Positions 52,699 through 60,936 of a stretch of 64,000 bases of DNA are shown here, piece by piece. Where the stretch lies: positions 1-64,000 of the forward strand of contig NZ_MASN01000040.1 of the NCBI RefSeq assembly GCF_001861355.1, given 5' to 3'. Below the pieces are notes generated by a model. That model did not search any database. It saw only the letters and a program-made list of their open reading frames with translations, and had not been told where the DNA came from. The DNA comes from Natrialba sp. SSL1 (lineage in GTDB: Archaea; Halobacteriota; Halobacteria; Halobacteriales; Natrialbaceae). The position numbers and the translations under genes were made by a program. Position 1 is the first letter of the stretch. Each line of letters starts with the position of its first letter.

Positions 52699-52910
52699 GT
52701 GTGTGGCCACACAGAGCCCGTCAAAAAAGCCGGTACCTGCTGGTTAAGGCTGTGTTGAGCGTGGTCGTGGGAGATGACGGTATCTGGGATCGTCCGTGAG
52801 TATACGTGGTGGAACGGAACAGCAGATCAGACGCAGGCGAGACGGTTGGGTCGGTCGTGAGAGCAAAACCGGACCGTTTAACCCAGCGACCGACCAACTG
52901 TGGCGTGCGT

Positions 52911-52993
52911 GCGAGGGTAGCCAAGCGGCCAACGGCGGCGGACTCAAGATCCGCTCGTGTAGACGTTCGTGGGTTCGATTCCCTCCCCTCGCA
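52911..52993 (+). tRNA. tRNA-Leu (CAA) with a T-stem mismatch
   Basis: A full cloverleaf of 83 nt: acceptor GCGAGGG/CCCTCGC, D-arm GCCAAGCGGCCAACGGC, anticodon stem GCGGA/TCCGC with loop CTCAAGA (anticodon CAA, 52945-52947). It has a 14-nt variable region with its own stem, as expected for Leu, and discriminator A. No encoded CCA and no intron. The T-stem GTGGG/CCCTC contains one T-T mismatch, which is unusual. The 3' 22 nt and the following 6 nt recur exactly at 53083-53110. Confidence 0.92.
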
Positions 52994-53110
52994 TCGCAAC
53001 GAGGCACAAAGACGTGCCGAGTGAGATGCAGGAGGGATCGAATGACGCCGGGGTTCTGCGCGTTGCGCAGGTTCCCGGAGGTGGTTCGATTCCCTCCCCT
53101 CGCATCGCAA
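52972..53110 (+). repeat. 28-bp direct repeat of tRNA-Leu 3' end (attachment-site-like)
   Basis: The block starting GGTTCGATTCCCTCCCCTCG at 52972-52999, within and just past tRNA-Leu, is repeated exactly at 53083-53110. The 83 bases between hold degenerate tRNA-like pieces, including GGTTCCCGGAG just before the second copy. This is the pattern left by tRNA-targeted integrative elements. No integrase gene is present, so it looks like a scar. Confidence 0.75.
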
Positions 53111-53261
53111 GATGCGGAAGATCAGCACGAAGCGATCTTCCCTCGCAAACTTCTGCGCTGACGATTGCTCGACAGCGAGTGTGGTATCTGTCACAGCCAT
53201 AGTCTCGCCCAAACTGTAGCAATCGCCACCTCTTTTCAGGGCGGGACACCGATGAGTGCTA

Positions 53262-54140
53262 ATGAGTAATCGCGACGGCGACGAGACGGCAGCACAGAGC
53301 AAGGACGGGAGGGCGAAGACACAGAGCGAGGTCGACGCGACGGCACAACGGGCAACCGTCGCCACCCAGGCGGCCGCCGCGGGTGCCGACATCGCCCAGG
53401 ACGCCTTCCGAACCGATCTCGACATCGAGTACAAGGACGGCAAAACGGACGTCGTCACACAGTCTGACCGCGACGCGCAGGACGCCGTCATCGACGTCAT
53501 TCAGGACTCATTTCCAGACGACCCCATCGTCGGCGAGGAGAGCGACGCGCTAAAAGCCGTCCCCGAAGAGGGTCCCGCCTGGATCATCGACCCCATCGAC
53601 GGCACCAACAACTACGTCAACGAAATCCGCGCGTTCGGCACCGCCGTCGCCGCCGTCGTCGACGGCGAACCGGTCGCTGCGACGAACGTCTTTCCCGCAC
53701 TTTCCGACACCTACCGCTTCGGCCCCGATGGCGTCTTCCGCAACGGCGAGGCGCTGTCGGTCAGCGACCGCACCGACCCCGAGGCGAGCACCGTCTGTCC
53801 GACCTACTGGTGGAACTTCGAACAACGGGGTGAGTACACCGCCGCCGCACGCGCACTCGTCACCCGCTTCGGTGACATCCGTCGCTTTGGCTGTGCCCAG
53901 CTCGAACTCGCGATGGTCGCGGCGGGGGCACTCGAGGGCGTCGTGACGAACAGGCGGGCGAACGCCTGGGACACGGTCGCGGGTGTTGGCATGATCCGCG
54001 AGGCGGGCGGTGTCGTGACGGATCTGGAGGGCGAGCGCTGGCGACACGACAGCGACGGACTGGTTGCGTCGAACGGTGAGACCGAAATTCACGAGGAGGT
54101 GCTCGCGGCTGCGCGAGCGATCGAGGGCGGAGCGAACTGA
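53262..54140 (+). CDS. Inositol monophosphatase family phosphatase
   Basis: A Mg-dependent phosphatase of 292 aa. Motifs are in order: GKTDVVTQSDRDAQ (about residue 65), GEES (about 92), the metal site WIIDPIDGTNNYVNEI (about 108-123) and NAWDTVAGVGMIREAGG (about 240). Archaeal members hydrolyse inositol-1-phosphate or fructose-1,6-bisphosphate. Which is used here cannot be told. The N-terminal about 25 residues are a charged extension. The ATG at 53262 is preferred to a GTG two codons before it. It is separated by about 150 bp from the repeat of tRNA-Leu. Confidence 0.93.
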   Translation: MSNRDGDETAAQSKDGRAKTQSEVDATAQRATVATQAAAAGADIAQDAFRTDLDIEYKDGKTDVVTQSDRDAQDAVIDVIQDSFPDDPIVGEESDALKAVPEEGPAWIIDPIDGTNNYVNEIRAFGTAVAAVVDGEPVAATNVFPALSDTYRFGPDGVFRNGEALSVSDRTDPEASTVCPTYWWNFEQRGEYTAAARALVTRFGDIRRFGCAQLELAMVAAGALEGVVTNRRANAWDTVAGVGMIREAGGVVTDLEGERWRHDSDGLVASNGETEIHEEVLAAARAIEGGAN

Positions 54141-54220
54141 CCGCCGTCCCCGTGTTGGTGGTGTAGCAGAAAACGAGGAAAACCGGAAACGGTAAGCACG
54201 CGCCCCCATGCATATCGGGT

Positions 54221-55348
54221 ATGTACGAGACCGTCGAACGGTACGGCCCGCTCAAAGTCTGGGCCCTCACCGTCGTCGCACTCGCTGCCGCGGTGATATT
54301 CGCCGCGACCGCGTTTCCGGAGCGGGTGTACGTCGATATCATCTGGCAGTACTACTGGGGCCCCGTCGTCGCCGACGCCCACGGCTGGAGCGAGGTCGCC
54401 TGGGCTGGCGGTGAACAGATTCCCGCCAGCGAAGCCGGCCCTGACGCCGGCCCGACTGCGTCACCAGGGTACACGTTCGTCTCTTACGCCGGCTACATCC
54501 CGACGCTCATCCTGGGTGTCATCGGGATCGTCTTCCTGATCGACCGACTCGAGATCGAGCGCTACCGAGCTGGCTTCTACGGACTGTTCCCGTTCATGCT
54601 CTTCGGCGGAGCCCTGCGCGTCGTCGAGGACGCGAACGTCGCCGCCTACCGCGAAACCGGTGAGCTTGCCATCCAGCTGCCGTGGTCCGGTCTGCTAATT
54701 AGTCCGCTCATCTACTTCGTGGTCTTCTTCGTCGCGTTCGTCGCCGTCGTCGTCTCGGTCTGGCTCGAGCGCAACGACTACGTCCCGGGCTACGAGTACC
54801 CGCTGGGGGCGATCGGGACGGTGTTGCTCACCGGCACGATCGGCTACCTTAGCTATCTCGCCTGGGCAGAACCCTACGCCACGTTCTATCCGTGGCTCCT
54901 CATCGTAACACTCGTCGGTGCGACAGTGGCGACGTGGCTCACCTGGCGGGCAACCCACGCGTTCATGCCAGGTATCCACCGCGGAACGATGTTCATGGGT
55001 GCGGTCGTCATCTGGGCGCACGCCGTCGACGGCGTCGCGAACGTCATCGGCCTCGACTGGGCGACGGTCTTCGGGCACGACCACAACTTGCTTCCGAAAC
55101 ACCCGGTGAACGAAGCGATCGTCGAGACGACTCGCTCGCTCCTTCCAGCGGATGTCGTCTCCGTAACCGGCGCAGCGTGGCCGTTCCTCCTGGTCAAACT
55201 CGCCGCTGCGGTGTTCGTGATCTGGATCTTCGACGAAACGGTCTTCGAGGAGAGTCCGCGCTATACGATCCTCCTGCTCATCACGGTCGTCGCGGTCGGT
55301 CTCGGTCCCGGAACGCGTGATATGCTCCGGGCGACATTTGGGGTTTGA
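54221..55348 (+). CDS. DUF63 family membrane protein
   Basis: A 375-aa polytopic archaeal membrane protein with about eight helices. Features of DUF63: the N-terminal helix followed by a [14 protein letters not shown] loop, the segment [23 protein letters not shown] (about 125-147), and [14 protein letters not shown] (about 265-280), all with conserved polar residues within membrane parts. The function is unknown. The gene starts about 80 bp after the phosphatase, so they may be co-transcribed. A TATA-like GCATATCGG lies just before the ATG. Confidence 0.88.
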   Translation: MYETVERYGPLKVWALTVVALAAAVIFAATAFPERVYVDIIWQYYWGPVVADAHGWSEVAWAGGEQIPASEAGPDAGPTASPGYTFVSYAGYIPTLILGVIGIVFLIDRLEIERYRAGFYGLFPFMLFGGALRVVEDANVAAYRETGELAIQLPWSGLLISPLIYFVVFFVAFVAVVVSVWLERNDYVPGYEYPLGAIGTVLLTGTIGYLSYLAWAEPYATFYPWLLIVTLVGATVATWLTWRATHAFMPGIHRGTMFMGAVVIWAHAVDGVANVIGLDWATVFGHDHNLLPKHPVNEAIVETTRSLLPADVVSVTGAAWPFLLVKLAAAVFVIWIFDETVFEESPRYTILLLITVVAVGLGPGTRDMLRATFGV

Positions 55349-55397
55349 CCAGCTGCAACTAACTATAACTGTACGGAACTGCAACTGCAACTTCGAT

Positions 55398-56216
55398 TTA
55401 TTGCTCGTCGCTACCCTCTACCGGTGACACGGGCTCGGCAGCCGACCAGAGTTCGTCGAAGCTCTCTGCGAGTTCTCGTGCCGTCTCGTTATCCCGGAAG
55501 TTGACCACCGCGAGTAGCTCCTCGTCCGCGACGGGGTTGACAACCTCCAGACAGACCTCGACACCATCGATGACGATGAACCGCTGCTGAGGAACGCGTT
55601 CGACCTGACGAACCGCCAGCCCGGCGTCGACGAGCGCGCCGAGTTTGTCGGTCGCACTCGAGAGATCACTCGCGAGCAGTCGAACGGAGAGCCCGGTCTC
55701 GAGGAGGTCGGCGAGCCGCGCCGAGAAGACGTCACGCCACTCGGGGCCGATGTCGACCGCGTCGACGACGATCCGGATCGAGTCGTCCGCGGCCGCAAAG
55801 CGCTCGAGCAGCAGGTCCTGGGCGGCCTGGTCGTGGAGGGCACTCGTCGCGAACCCCTCGCCGGCGGTGGTACTCGAGTGCGAGAGATCAGCGAGGGCGT
55901 CGGCTGCCGCCGAGGCGGTGCGTTCGTACGCTGATTGTTTGTCCTCGAGTTCGGTGACGCGGGTTTCGAGCAGTCGGTCGACGGCTTCGGTCGACTCGAC
56001 GTGGACGTAGGTCCGCGGCCGGCCGTCGTCGGCGCGGACGAGCGAGCGATCGACGAGCGAGTTTAGCACGTCGTAGATCCGGCCCTGGGGAATATCGGCT
56101 TCGCTCGCAACTTCGTCGGCGGTGAGCGAGCCGTTGTGCGCGAGTGCGAGGTACGCTCGCGCCTCGTAGCCCGAGAGGCCGAGTTCGGCGAGCAGTTCGA
56201 TGTGATCGTCGTCCAT
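55398..56216 (-). CDS. TrmB family transcriptional regulator
   Basis: A sugar- or metabolite-responsive regulator of 272 aa. The winged-helix domain (about 1-75) has LGLSGYEARAYLALAHNGSLTADEVASEADIPQGRIYDVLNSL in outline, typical of TrmB. A linker coiled coil (about 80-110) follows, then an effector domain (about 115-265) with a phospholipase-D-like strand pattern (SIRIVVDAVDIGPEWRDVF, ... LLASDLS). It is divergent from the S-layer-like/RND transporter pair. An imperfect inverted repeat in the shared 83-bp region overlaps where its own promoter should be. Confidence 0.9.
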   Translation of the reverse strand: MDDDHIELLAELGLSGYEARAYLALAHNGSLTADEVASEADIPQGRIYDVLNSLVDRSLVRADDGRPRTYVHVESTEAVDRLLETRVTELEDKQSAYERTASAAADALADLSHSSTTAGEGFATSALHDQAAQDLLLERFAAADDSIRIVVDAVDIGPEWRDVFSARLADLLETGLSVRLLASDLSSATDKLGALVDAGLAVRQVERVPQQRFIVIDGVEVCLEVVNPVADEELLAVVNFRDNETARELAESFDELWSAAEPVSPVEGSDEQ

Positions 56217-56236
56217 ACTCGTATCACTGTGCTTAG

Positions 56237-56256
56237 AAACAACAATCTTGTGGTTT
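56237..56256. promoter_or_regulatory. Candidate TrmB operator
   Basis: AAACAACAATCTTGTGGTTT is an inverted repeat of two 9-bp arms with one mismatch and a 2-nt centre. It lies 21-40 bp upstream of the TrmB ATG, over its TATA region, and 44-63 bp upstream of the S-layer-like gene. Confidence 0.45.
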
Positions 56257-56299
56257 GCAATAGAAAGGTTGATAGGTGAGCTGACGAAACGGTCAGGTA

Positions 56300-58216
56300 A
56301 TGAGACGGACGTACCTCGTCGGCCTGCTTCTGGTTTTGCTCTCAGTCGGACTCGTGGCTGGCTCGCCGCTGATCGTGACAGCGTCCGAGAACCCCGACTT
56401 CGACGTGTATCTCCCCGAGAACATCGTCGAACCGGGTGAGGAGACTGCAATCGAACTCGAGATCCGGAACGGTGCGTCCGCGGAGGACGACGCTGAGGTC
56501 GGAGACACGCCACCTGGCGACGCCCGCGACATCACCGTCGATGTCAGCCCGGCGGACGACGAGACGCCAGTCTCCGTCCAGACGGAGACGACGCCGATGC
56601 CGACCATGTCGAGCCAGATGCTACTCTCCGAATCGTTCGACATCGTCGTCGACGAGAACGCTTCGGCGGGCAGCTACGAACTCGAGGTCGAAATCGACTA
56701 CACCTACACGACCTCCGGCGGCTCGGAACGAACCAGCACGGACACCGAAACCGTCGACATCGTCGTCGACGACCGCGCACGCTTCGACGCCGACCTCATC
56801 GAGTCGGAGCTCATCGTCGGCGACCGCGGGACGGTCCAACTCGAGTTGACCAACACTGGCGTCGAGAACGCGAGCGATGCGGTGGTCCAGTTCGGCGCGG
56901 CCGACCAGAACCTCCAGGCAGTCACGCCGACGACCGAGGAGTCAGAGCTCTCCGCCGGGACGGAAGAGTACATCGGCGACTGGGAGATCAACGAGACCGT
57001 GACGGCGACTGCGAACATGGAGCTCGTGGATGACGCCGTCGCACGGACGTATCCGGTCACCGCTGCCGTCGAGTTCCGCGACGAGGAGGGCGTCGATCAG
57101 ACCTCGCGCGAACTCCGCGTCGGCGCGCCAACGAAGGACCAGCAGTCGTTCGGGCTCGCAAACGTTACCAGTGACCTCACGGTCGGCGAGGACGGCACGG
57201 TGAAGGGCGAACTCGTCAACGAGGGACCAAACCCCGTCGACGGGGCAGTCATCGTCGTCGACGACAGCGGTGACAACGGCATCGTCCCGGACCTCGACGA
57301 CAGCCTCGGTAGTGGCTCGAACGTCTATCCCCGCGAGGGACAGTACGCGGTCGGCCAACTCGAACCCGGCGAGTCCGCACCGTTCGAGTTCCGCATCGGC
57401 GTCGGCGGCGAGGCCGAGCCCGGTCCCCGCGTGGTCGAAACCGACGTGCGCTATCGCAACGGTGCGGACGAGGTCCGCACGATGACCGAGCCACTCGACG
57501 CGCTGGTCGATGTCGCCCCCGAACGCGACGAGTTCGCCCTCGACGCGCTGAACGCGACGTTCGAGCGCGCCAGCGGCGGCGACGTCGAACTCACGGTGAC
57601 GAACCAGCTCGACGAAACGGTGACCGACATCGAAGCGAAGCTGTTCACGAACGATCCGCTCGACAGCAGCGACGACGAGGCGTTCATCCCGGCACTCGAG
57701 TCCGGCGAGTCTGCGACCGTCATCTTCGACGTCTCGGTCGAGGACGGCGCGATGGCTCAGACGTACCCGCTCCGGCTCGACTTCCGGTACGACGACGCGC
57801 GGTCGAACTCACAGCTGACGGACACCTACCGGGTGCCGATCGACGTCGTCGAACCCGAAGACGACGGACTCTCGACCCAGGCACTGCTGGCTATCCTTGG
57901 CGTCGTTGGCGGCGTCGGCGCTGCCGTCTGGTGGTTCCGTGCGCGACTCGCGGCCGCCGTCGAGGGCGTTCCCGTCCTCGGCCGACTCGCTGCAATCTCG
58001 ATTCCGAACCCGCTCGCACGGCACCGGGGTTCCGAAGCGGAAAGCGGAGACGACGGGGCTGCTGTCGAGACGCGGTTTAGCGAGCCCGGCGACGGAAGCG
58101 AACGTGGATCCGTGAGCGACGACGCTGGCTCGACGCCGGACGACACCGACGTGCTCGACGACCGAACGGCCGCCCAGAAGGAGGCCGAACCAGACCCCGC
58201 CGAGACCGACCACTGA
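56300..58216 (+). CDS. S-layer-like (COG1361-type) exported protein
   Basis: A 638-aa cell-surface protein. The N-terminal signal or anchor helix (residues 4-24) is followed by four to five beta-sandwich (NEW3/CARDB-like) domains, each with a GE-x-x-x-x-LTLxN-x-G-type pattern, for example GTVQLELTNTGVENASDAVV, GTVKGELVNEGPNPVDGAVI and GDVELTVTNQLDETVTDIEA. A transmembrane helix at about residues 545-570 and a charged cytoplasmic tail close it. COG1361 proteins are often encoded with RND exporters. Here the RND gene begins 4 bp after the stop, so they form an operon. Confidence 0.88.
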   Translation: MRRTYLVGLLLVLLSVGLVAGSPLIVTASENPDFDVYLPENIVEPGEETAIELEIRNGASAEDDAEVGDTPPGDARDITVDVSPADDETPVSVQTETTPMPTMSSQMLLSESFDIVVDENASAGSYELEVEIDYTYTTSGGSERTSTDTETVDIVVDDRARFDADLIESELIVGDRGTVQLELTNTGVENASDAVVQFGAADQNLQAVTPTTEESELSAGTEEYIGDWEINETVTATANMELVDDAVARTYPVTAAVEFRDEEGVDQTSRELRVGAPTKDQQSFGLANVTSDLTVGEDGTVKGELVNEGPNPVDGAVIVVDDSGDNGIVPDLDDSLGSGSNVYPREGQYAVGQLEPGESAPFEFRIGVGGEAEPGPRVVETDVRYRNGADEVRTMTEPLDALVDVAPERDEFALDALNATFERASGGDVELTVTNQLDETVTDIEAKLFTNDPLDSSDDEAFIPALESGESATVIFDVSVEDGAMAQTYPLRLDFRYDDARSNSQLTDTYRVPIDVVEPEDDGLSTQALLAILGVVGGVGAAVWWFRARLAAAVEGVPVLGRLAAISIPNPLARHRGSEAESGDDGAAVETRFSEPGDGSERGSVSDDAGSTPDDTDVLDDRTAAQKEAEPDPAETDH

Positions 58217-58220
58217 GACG

Positions 58221-60635
58221 ATGGGCGACGGACTCCTCCAGCGAACCCTCGGGGCGCTCACCTACTGGATTACCGACCGGCCGAAGGCAGTCATCGTCGC
58301 CTTCCTGCTCGTCACGGCACTGTTCGCCGGCGGGCTCGGCCAGATCGAGATGGACGAGGACATCGACACGTTTGCCGATGGAATTCCGGCACAGGAGGCC
58401 AACGACGCCGTCAACGAGGAGTTCGAACCGCCGTTCGAATCCGACGCGCCGACGACACAGCTCATTCAGCGCGGCGAGAACGTGCTCACCCGGGACGCGT
58501 TGCTCCGCCTACTCGAGTTCCAGCAGCACATCGAACAACAAGACGAGTTCCGCGTCGCCGAGACGGCGAGCACCGCCCAGGGAGTCGCCCAGGCGATCGA
58601 CCCGACGGCGACGACGCTGGACGAGCAGATTCGGACGCTCGAACGCACCGACGATGGAACCGTTCGCGAGACGGTTCGCGACCTCGCCGACGAGCCGTCC
58701 TTTGCGGCCTCGCTGAGCGACGATGTTAGTCCGGCAGAGCCCTCGGCGTCGGCGACCATCGCGACGGCGACCCACGAGAGCGATACCGATCCGCAGGACG
58801 TCCAGTTCCAGTTGCAGGACGTGGCTGACGCCGCGGACGGTGAGATCGTCGTCTTCGGTGGCGGCATCTTCGACGCGGAGTTCGAGAACGTGATCGAGGA
58901 TTCGCTCGGGATCATTATCCCGGTGGTGATCGTTCTCCTGCTGGTCTTCCTGATCGTCGCTTACCGGGATCCGTTCGACCTCGTGCTCGGGCTGGTCGCG
59001 CTCGTGATGACCGTCATCTGGACGTTCGGCTTCACGGGCTACGCCGGGATTCCGTTCAGCATCATGATGATCGCGATTCCGCCGCTGTTGCTCGCGGTCG
59101 GGATCGACTTCGGCATCCACGCGGTCAATCGCTACCGCGAGGAGCGGGTGACCGGAGCGAGCATCAAGACCAGCATGGAAGACGCCGCAGAGCAACTGCT
59201 CATCGCCTTCTTCATCGTCACGGGGACCACCGTCATTGGCTTCGGAGCGAACGTGACGAGCGATCTCGACCCGATCCGCGAGTTCGGGTTCGTCGCGAGC
59301 ATCGGGATCCTCTTTACGTTCCTCATCTTCGGCATCTTCCTGCCCGCAGTGAAGGTCTGGCTCGACCGCCTGCGCCGTCGGCACGACCTGCCGCTGTTTA
59401 GCACGTCCCCGCTCGGCTCCGAAGACTCCACGCTCGGTCGCCTCCTCCCCGCTGGCGCACACCTCGGCAAGCGCGCACCGATCGCGATGTTGCTCGTTGC
59501 CCTGCTCGTGACCGGCGGCGCGGGCGCGTACGCGACGACCGTCGACACGACCTTCGAGGAGGAAGACTTCCTCCCACCCGAGGAGATTCCGGGCTACATC
59601 GAGGCCGCCCCAGAACCGCTCGCTCCCTCCGAGTACACCGCGACCCAGACCATCACCTACCTCAACGATAACTTCGAGAGCGGTGAGGACGACCAGGTCA
59701 CCGTCTACGTCGAGGGGCCGATATACGAAGACCACGTCTTGGAGTCCGTCTATCGCGCCGGCGAGGACCCACCCTCGACCATCGTCACCGAGGACGCGGT
59801 CGCCGACAGCGAGAGCATCATCGACGTCATGCATGACCACGCCGACCAGGACGACGACTTCGCCCACCTCCTCGCAGCCAACGACATGAGCAACACCGGC
59901 GTCCCCGACCGCAACGTCGGTCACATCCTCGATCAGTTGCTCCAATCCGACTCGCGCGAGGCGGCACTCGAGTACATCACCGAGGATCAGCGCAGCATGC
60001 GCGTGATCTACACGGTCGAGGCGGGCGCGACGCAGGAGGAGGTGACGGCCGACGCCGAAGAGCTAGCGACGGACTTCCGGCTCGAGACGACGCCGACGGG
60101 AGACATCGTCGTCTTTCAGGAGATTTCGGATCTGATCTTCGAGTCGTCGATGCTCAGCCTCGCGCTGGCGCTCGGGCTGACGGCCGTGTTCCTGATGGTG
60201 ATCTACCACGTGCTGGAAGGACGGGCCTCGCTGGGGATTGCGAATCTGGTGCCGATTGCGGTGACGGTGGCGTTCCTCGGCGGAACGATGCCGCTGCTGG
60301 ATATTCCGCTGAACGCCTTGACGGGGACGGCGCTGTCGATCACGATCGGGATCGGCGTCGCCTATTCGGTCCACGTCACCCACCGGTTCATCGACGAGTT
60401 CAACGAGTGTGGCGACGGCTATACGGCGCTGGTGACGACGATGCAGGGGACCGGTGGCGCGCTAACGGGCTCGATGCTGACGACCCTCGGTGGCGCGGGC
60501 TCGCTTGTGCTCGCAATCACGCCGATCCTGGGCCAGTTCGGACTGGTGATGGTGATCAGCGTGATCTATTCGTACCTGATGGCAGTTATCGTCCTGCCGC
60601 CGACGCTGCTGGTCTGGGAGCACGTTTGTGGGTAG
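58221..60635 (+). CDS. RND superfamily (MMPL-type) transporter
   Basis: An 804-aa membrane exporter of two repeated halves, each with a single helix, a large outer loop domain and five clustered helices. Half one contains PPLLLAVGIDFGIHAVNRYREER (about residue 295), with the Asp typical of proton relay. Half two has SITIGIGVAYSVHVTHRFIDEF (about 715), where that Asp is absent. The N-terminal signal is ITDRPKAVIVAFLLVTALFAGG. Likely substrates in this family are lipids or hydrophobic compounds. It forms an operon with the S-layer-like gene, probably under control of the divergent TrmB regulator. Confidence 0.92.
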   Translation: MGDGLLQRTLGALTYWITDRPKAVIVAFLLVTALFAGGLGQIEMDEDIDTFADGIPAQEANDAVNEEFEPPFESDAPTTQLIQRGENVLTRDALLRLLEFQQHIEQQDEFRVAETASTAQGVAQAIDPTATTLDEQIRTLERTDDGTVRETVRDLADEPSFAASLSDDVSPAEPSASATIATATHESDTDPQDVQFQLQDVADAADGEIVVFGGGIFDAEFENVIEDSLGIIIPVVIVLLLVFLIVAYRDPFDLVLGLVALVMTVIWTFGFTGYAGIPFSIMMIAIPPLLLAVGIDFGIHAVNRYREERVTGASIKTSMEDAAEQLLIAFFIVTGTTVIGFGANVTSDLDPIREFGFVASIGILFTFLIFGIFLPAVKVWLDRLRRRHDLPLFSTSPLGSEDSTLGRLLPAGAHLGKRAPIAMLLVALLVTGGAGAYATTVDTTFEEEDFLPPEEIPGYIEAAPEPLAPSEYTATQTITYLNDNFESGEDDQVTVYVEGPIYEDHVLESVYRAGEDPPSTIVTEDAVADSESIIDVMHDHADQDDDFAHLLAANDMSNTGVPDRNVGHILDQLLQSDSREAALEYITEDQRSMRVIYTVEAGATQEEVTADAEELATDFRLETTPTGDIVVFQEISDLIFESSMLSLALALGLTAVFLMVIYHVLEGRASLGIANLVPIAVTVAFLGGTMPLLDIPLNALTGTALSITIGIGVAYSVHVTHRFIDEFNECGDGYTALVTTMQGTGGALTGSMLTTLGGAGSLVLAITPILGQFGLVMVISVIYSYLMAVIVLPPTLLVWEHVCG

Positions 60636-60936
60636 GAGTGAGCGGATGTATTTGGTCCAGTCGGCTGGGGGAGTGCGTCCCACACGTTCTCGGCGGACAA
60701 ACGAACCAGTTAAGAGGAAAGTCCCACTTCGGTCGAGTATGTTTGGACTGTGGGGAAACGTATCCGACCAGACGCGACTTTCGATACCGCGCCGGATTCG
60801 CATCGCGTCCGGATACAGTATTGGAGAAGGATAGCTCGCGGAAACCACACCACGAGACAACCACAACAATGACACGACCAACACAACCACACTCACTCTC
60901 GACTTTTGACTATCGTCGACCCCGGAGGGAAGTCCG
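60636..60936. other. Intergenic region, no gene seen
   Basis: A 301-base stretch between two same-strand genes. No coding frame with local composition is evident. The last 100 bases carry ACAACCACAACAATGACACG-like A/C-rich sequence, perhaps the leader of the downstream transporter gene. Confidence 0.35.

Noticed and set aside
52944..53249. Frame with MRGEGIEP-type repeated peptides on the minus strand
   Set aside because: The repeated peptide comes from translating the duplicated tRNA-Leu 3' end; not a protein gene.
58509..59945. Minus-strand frame of about 478 codons inside the RND gene
   Set aside because: Antisense shadow of a clear membrane transporter.
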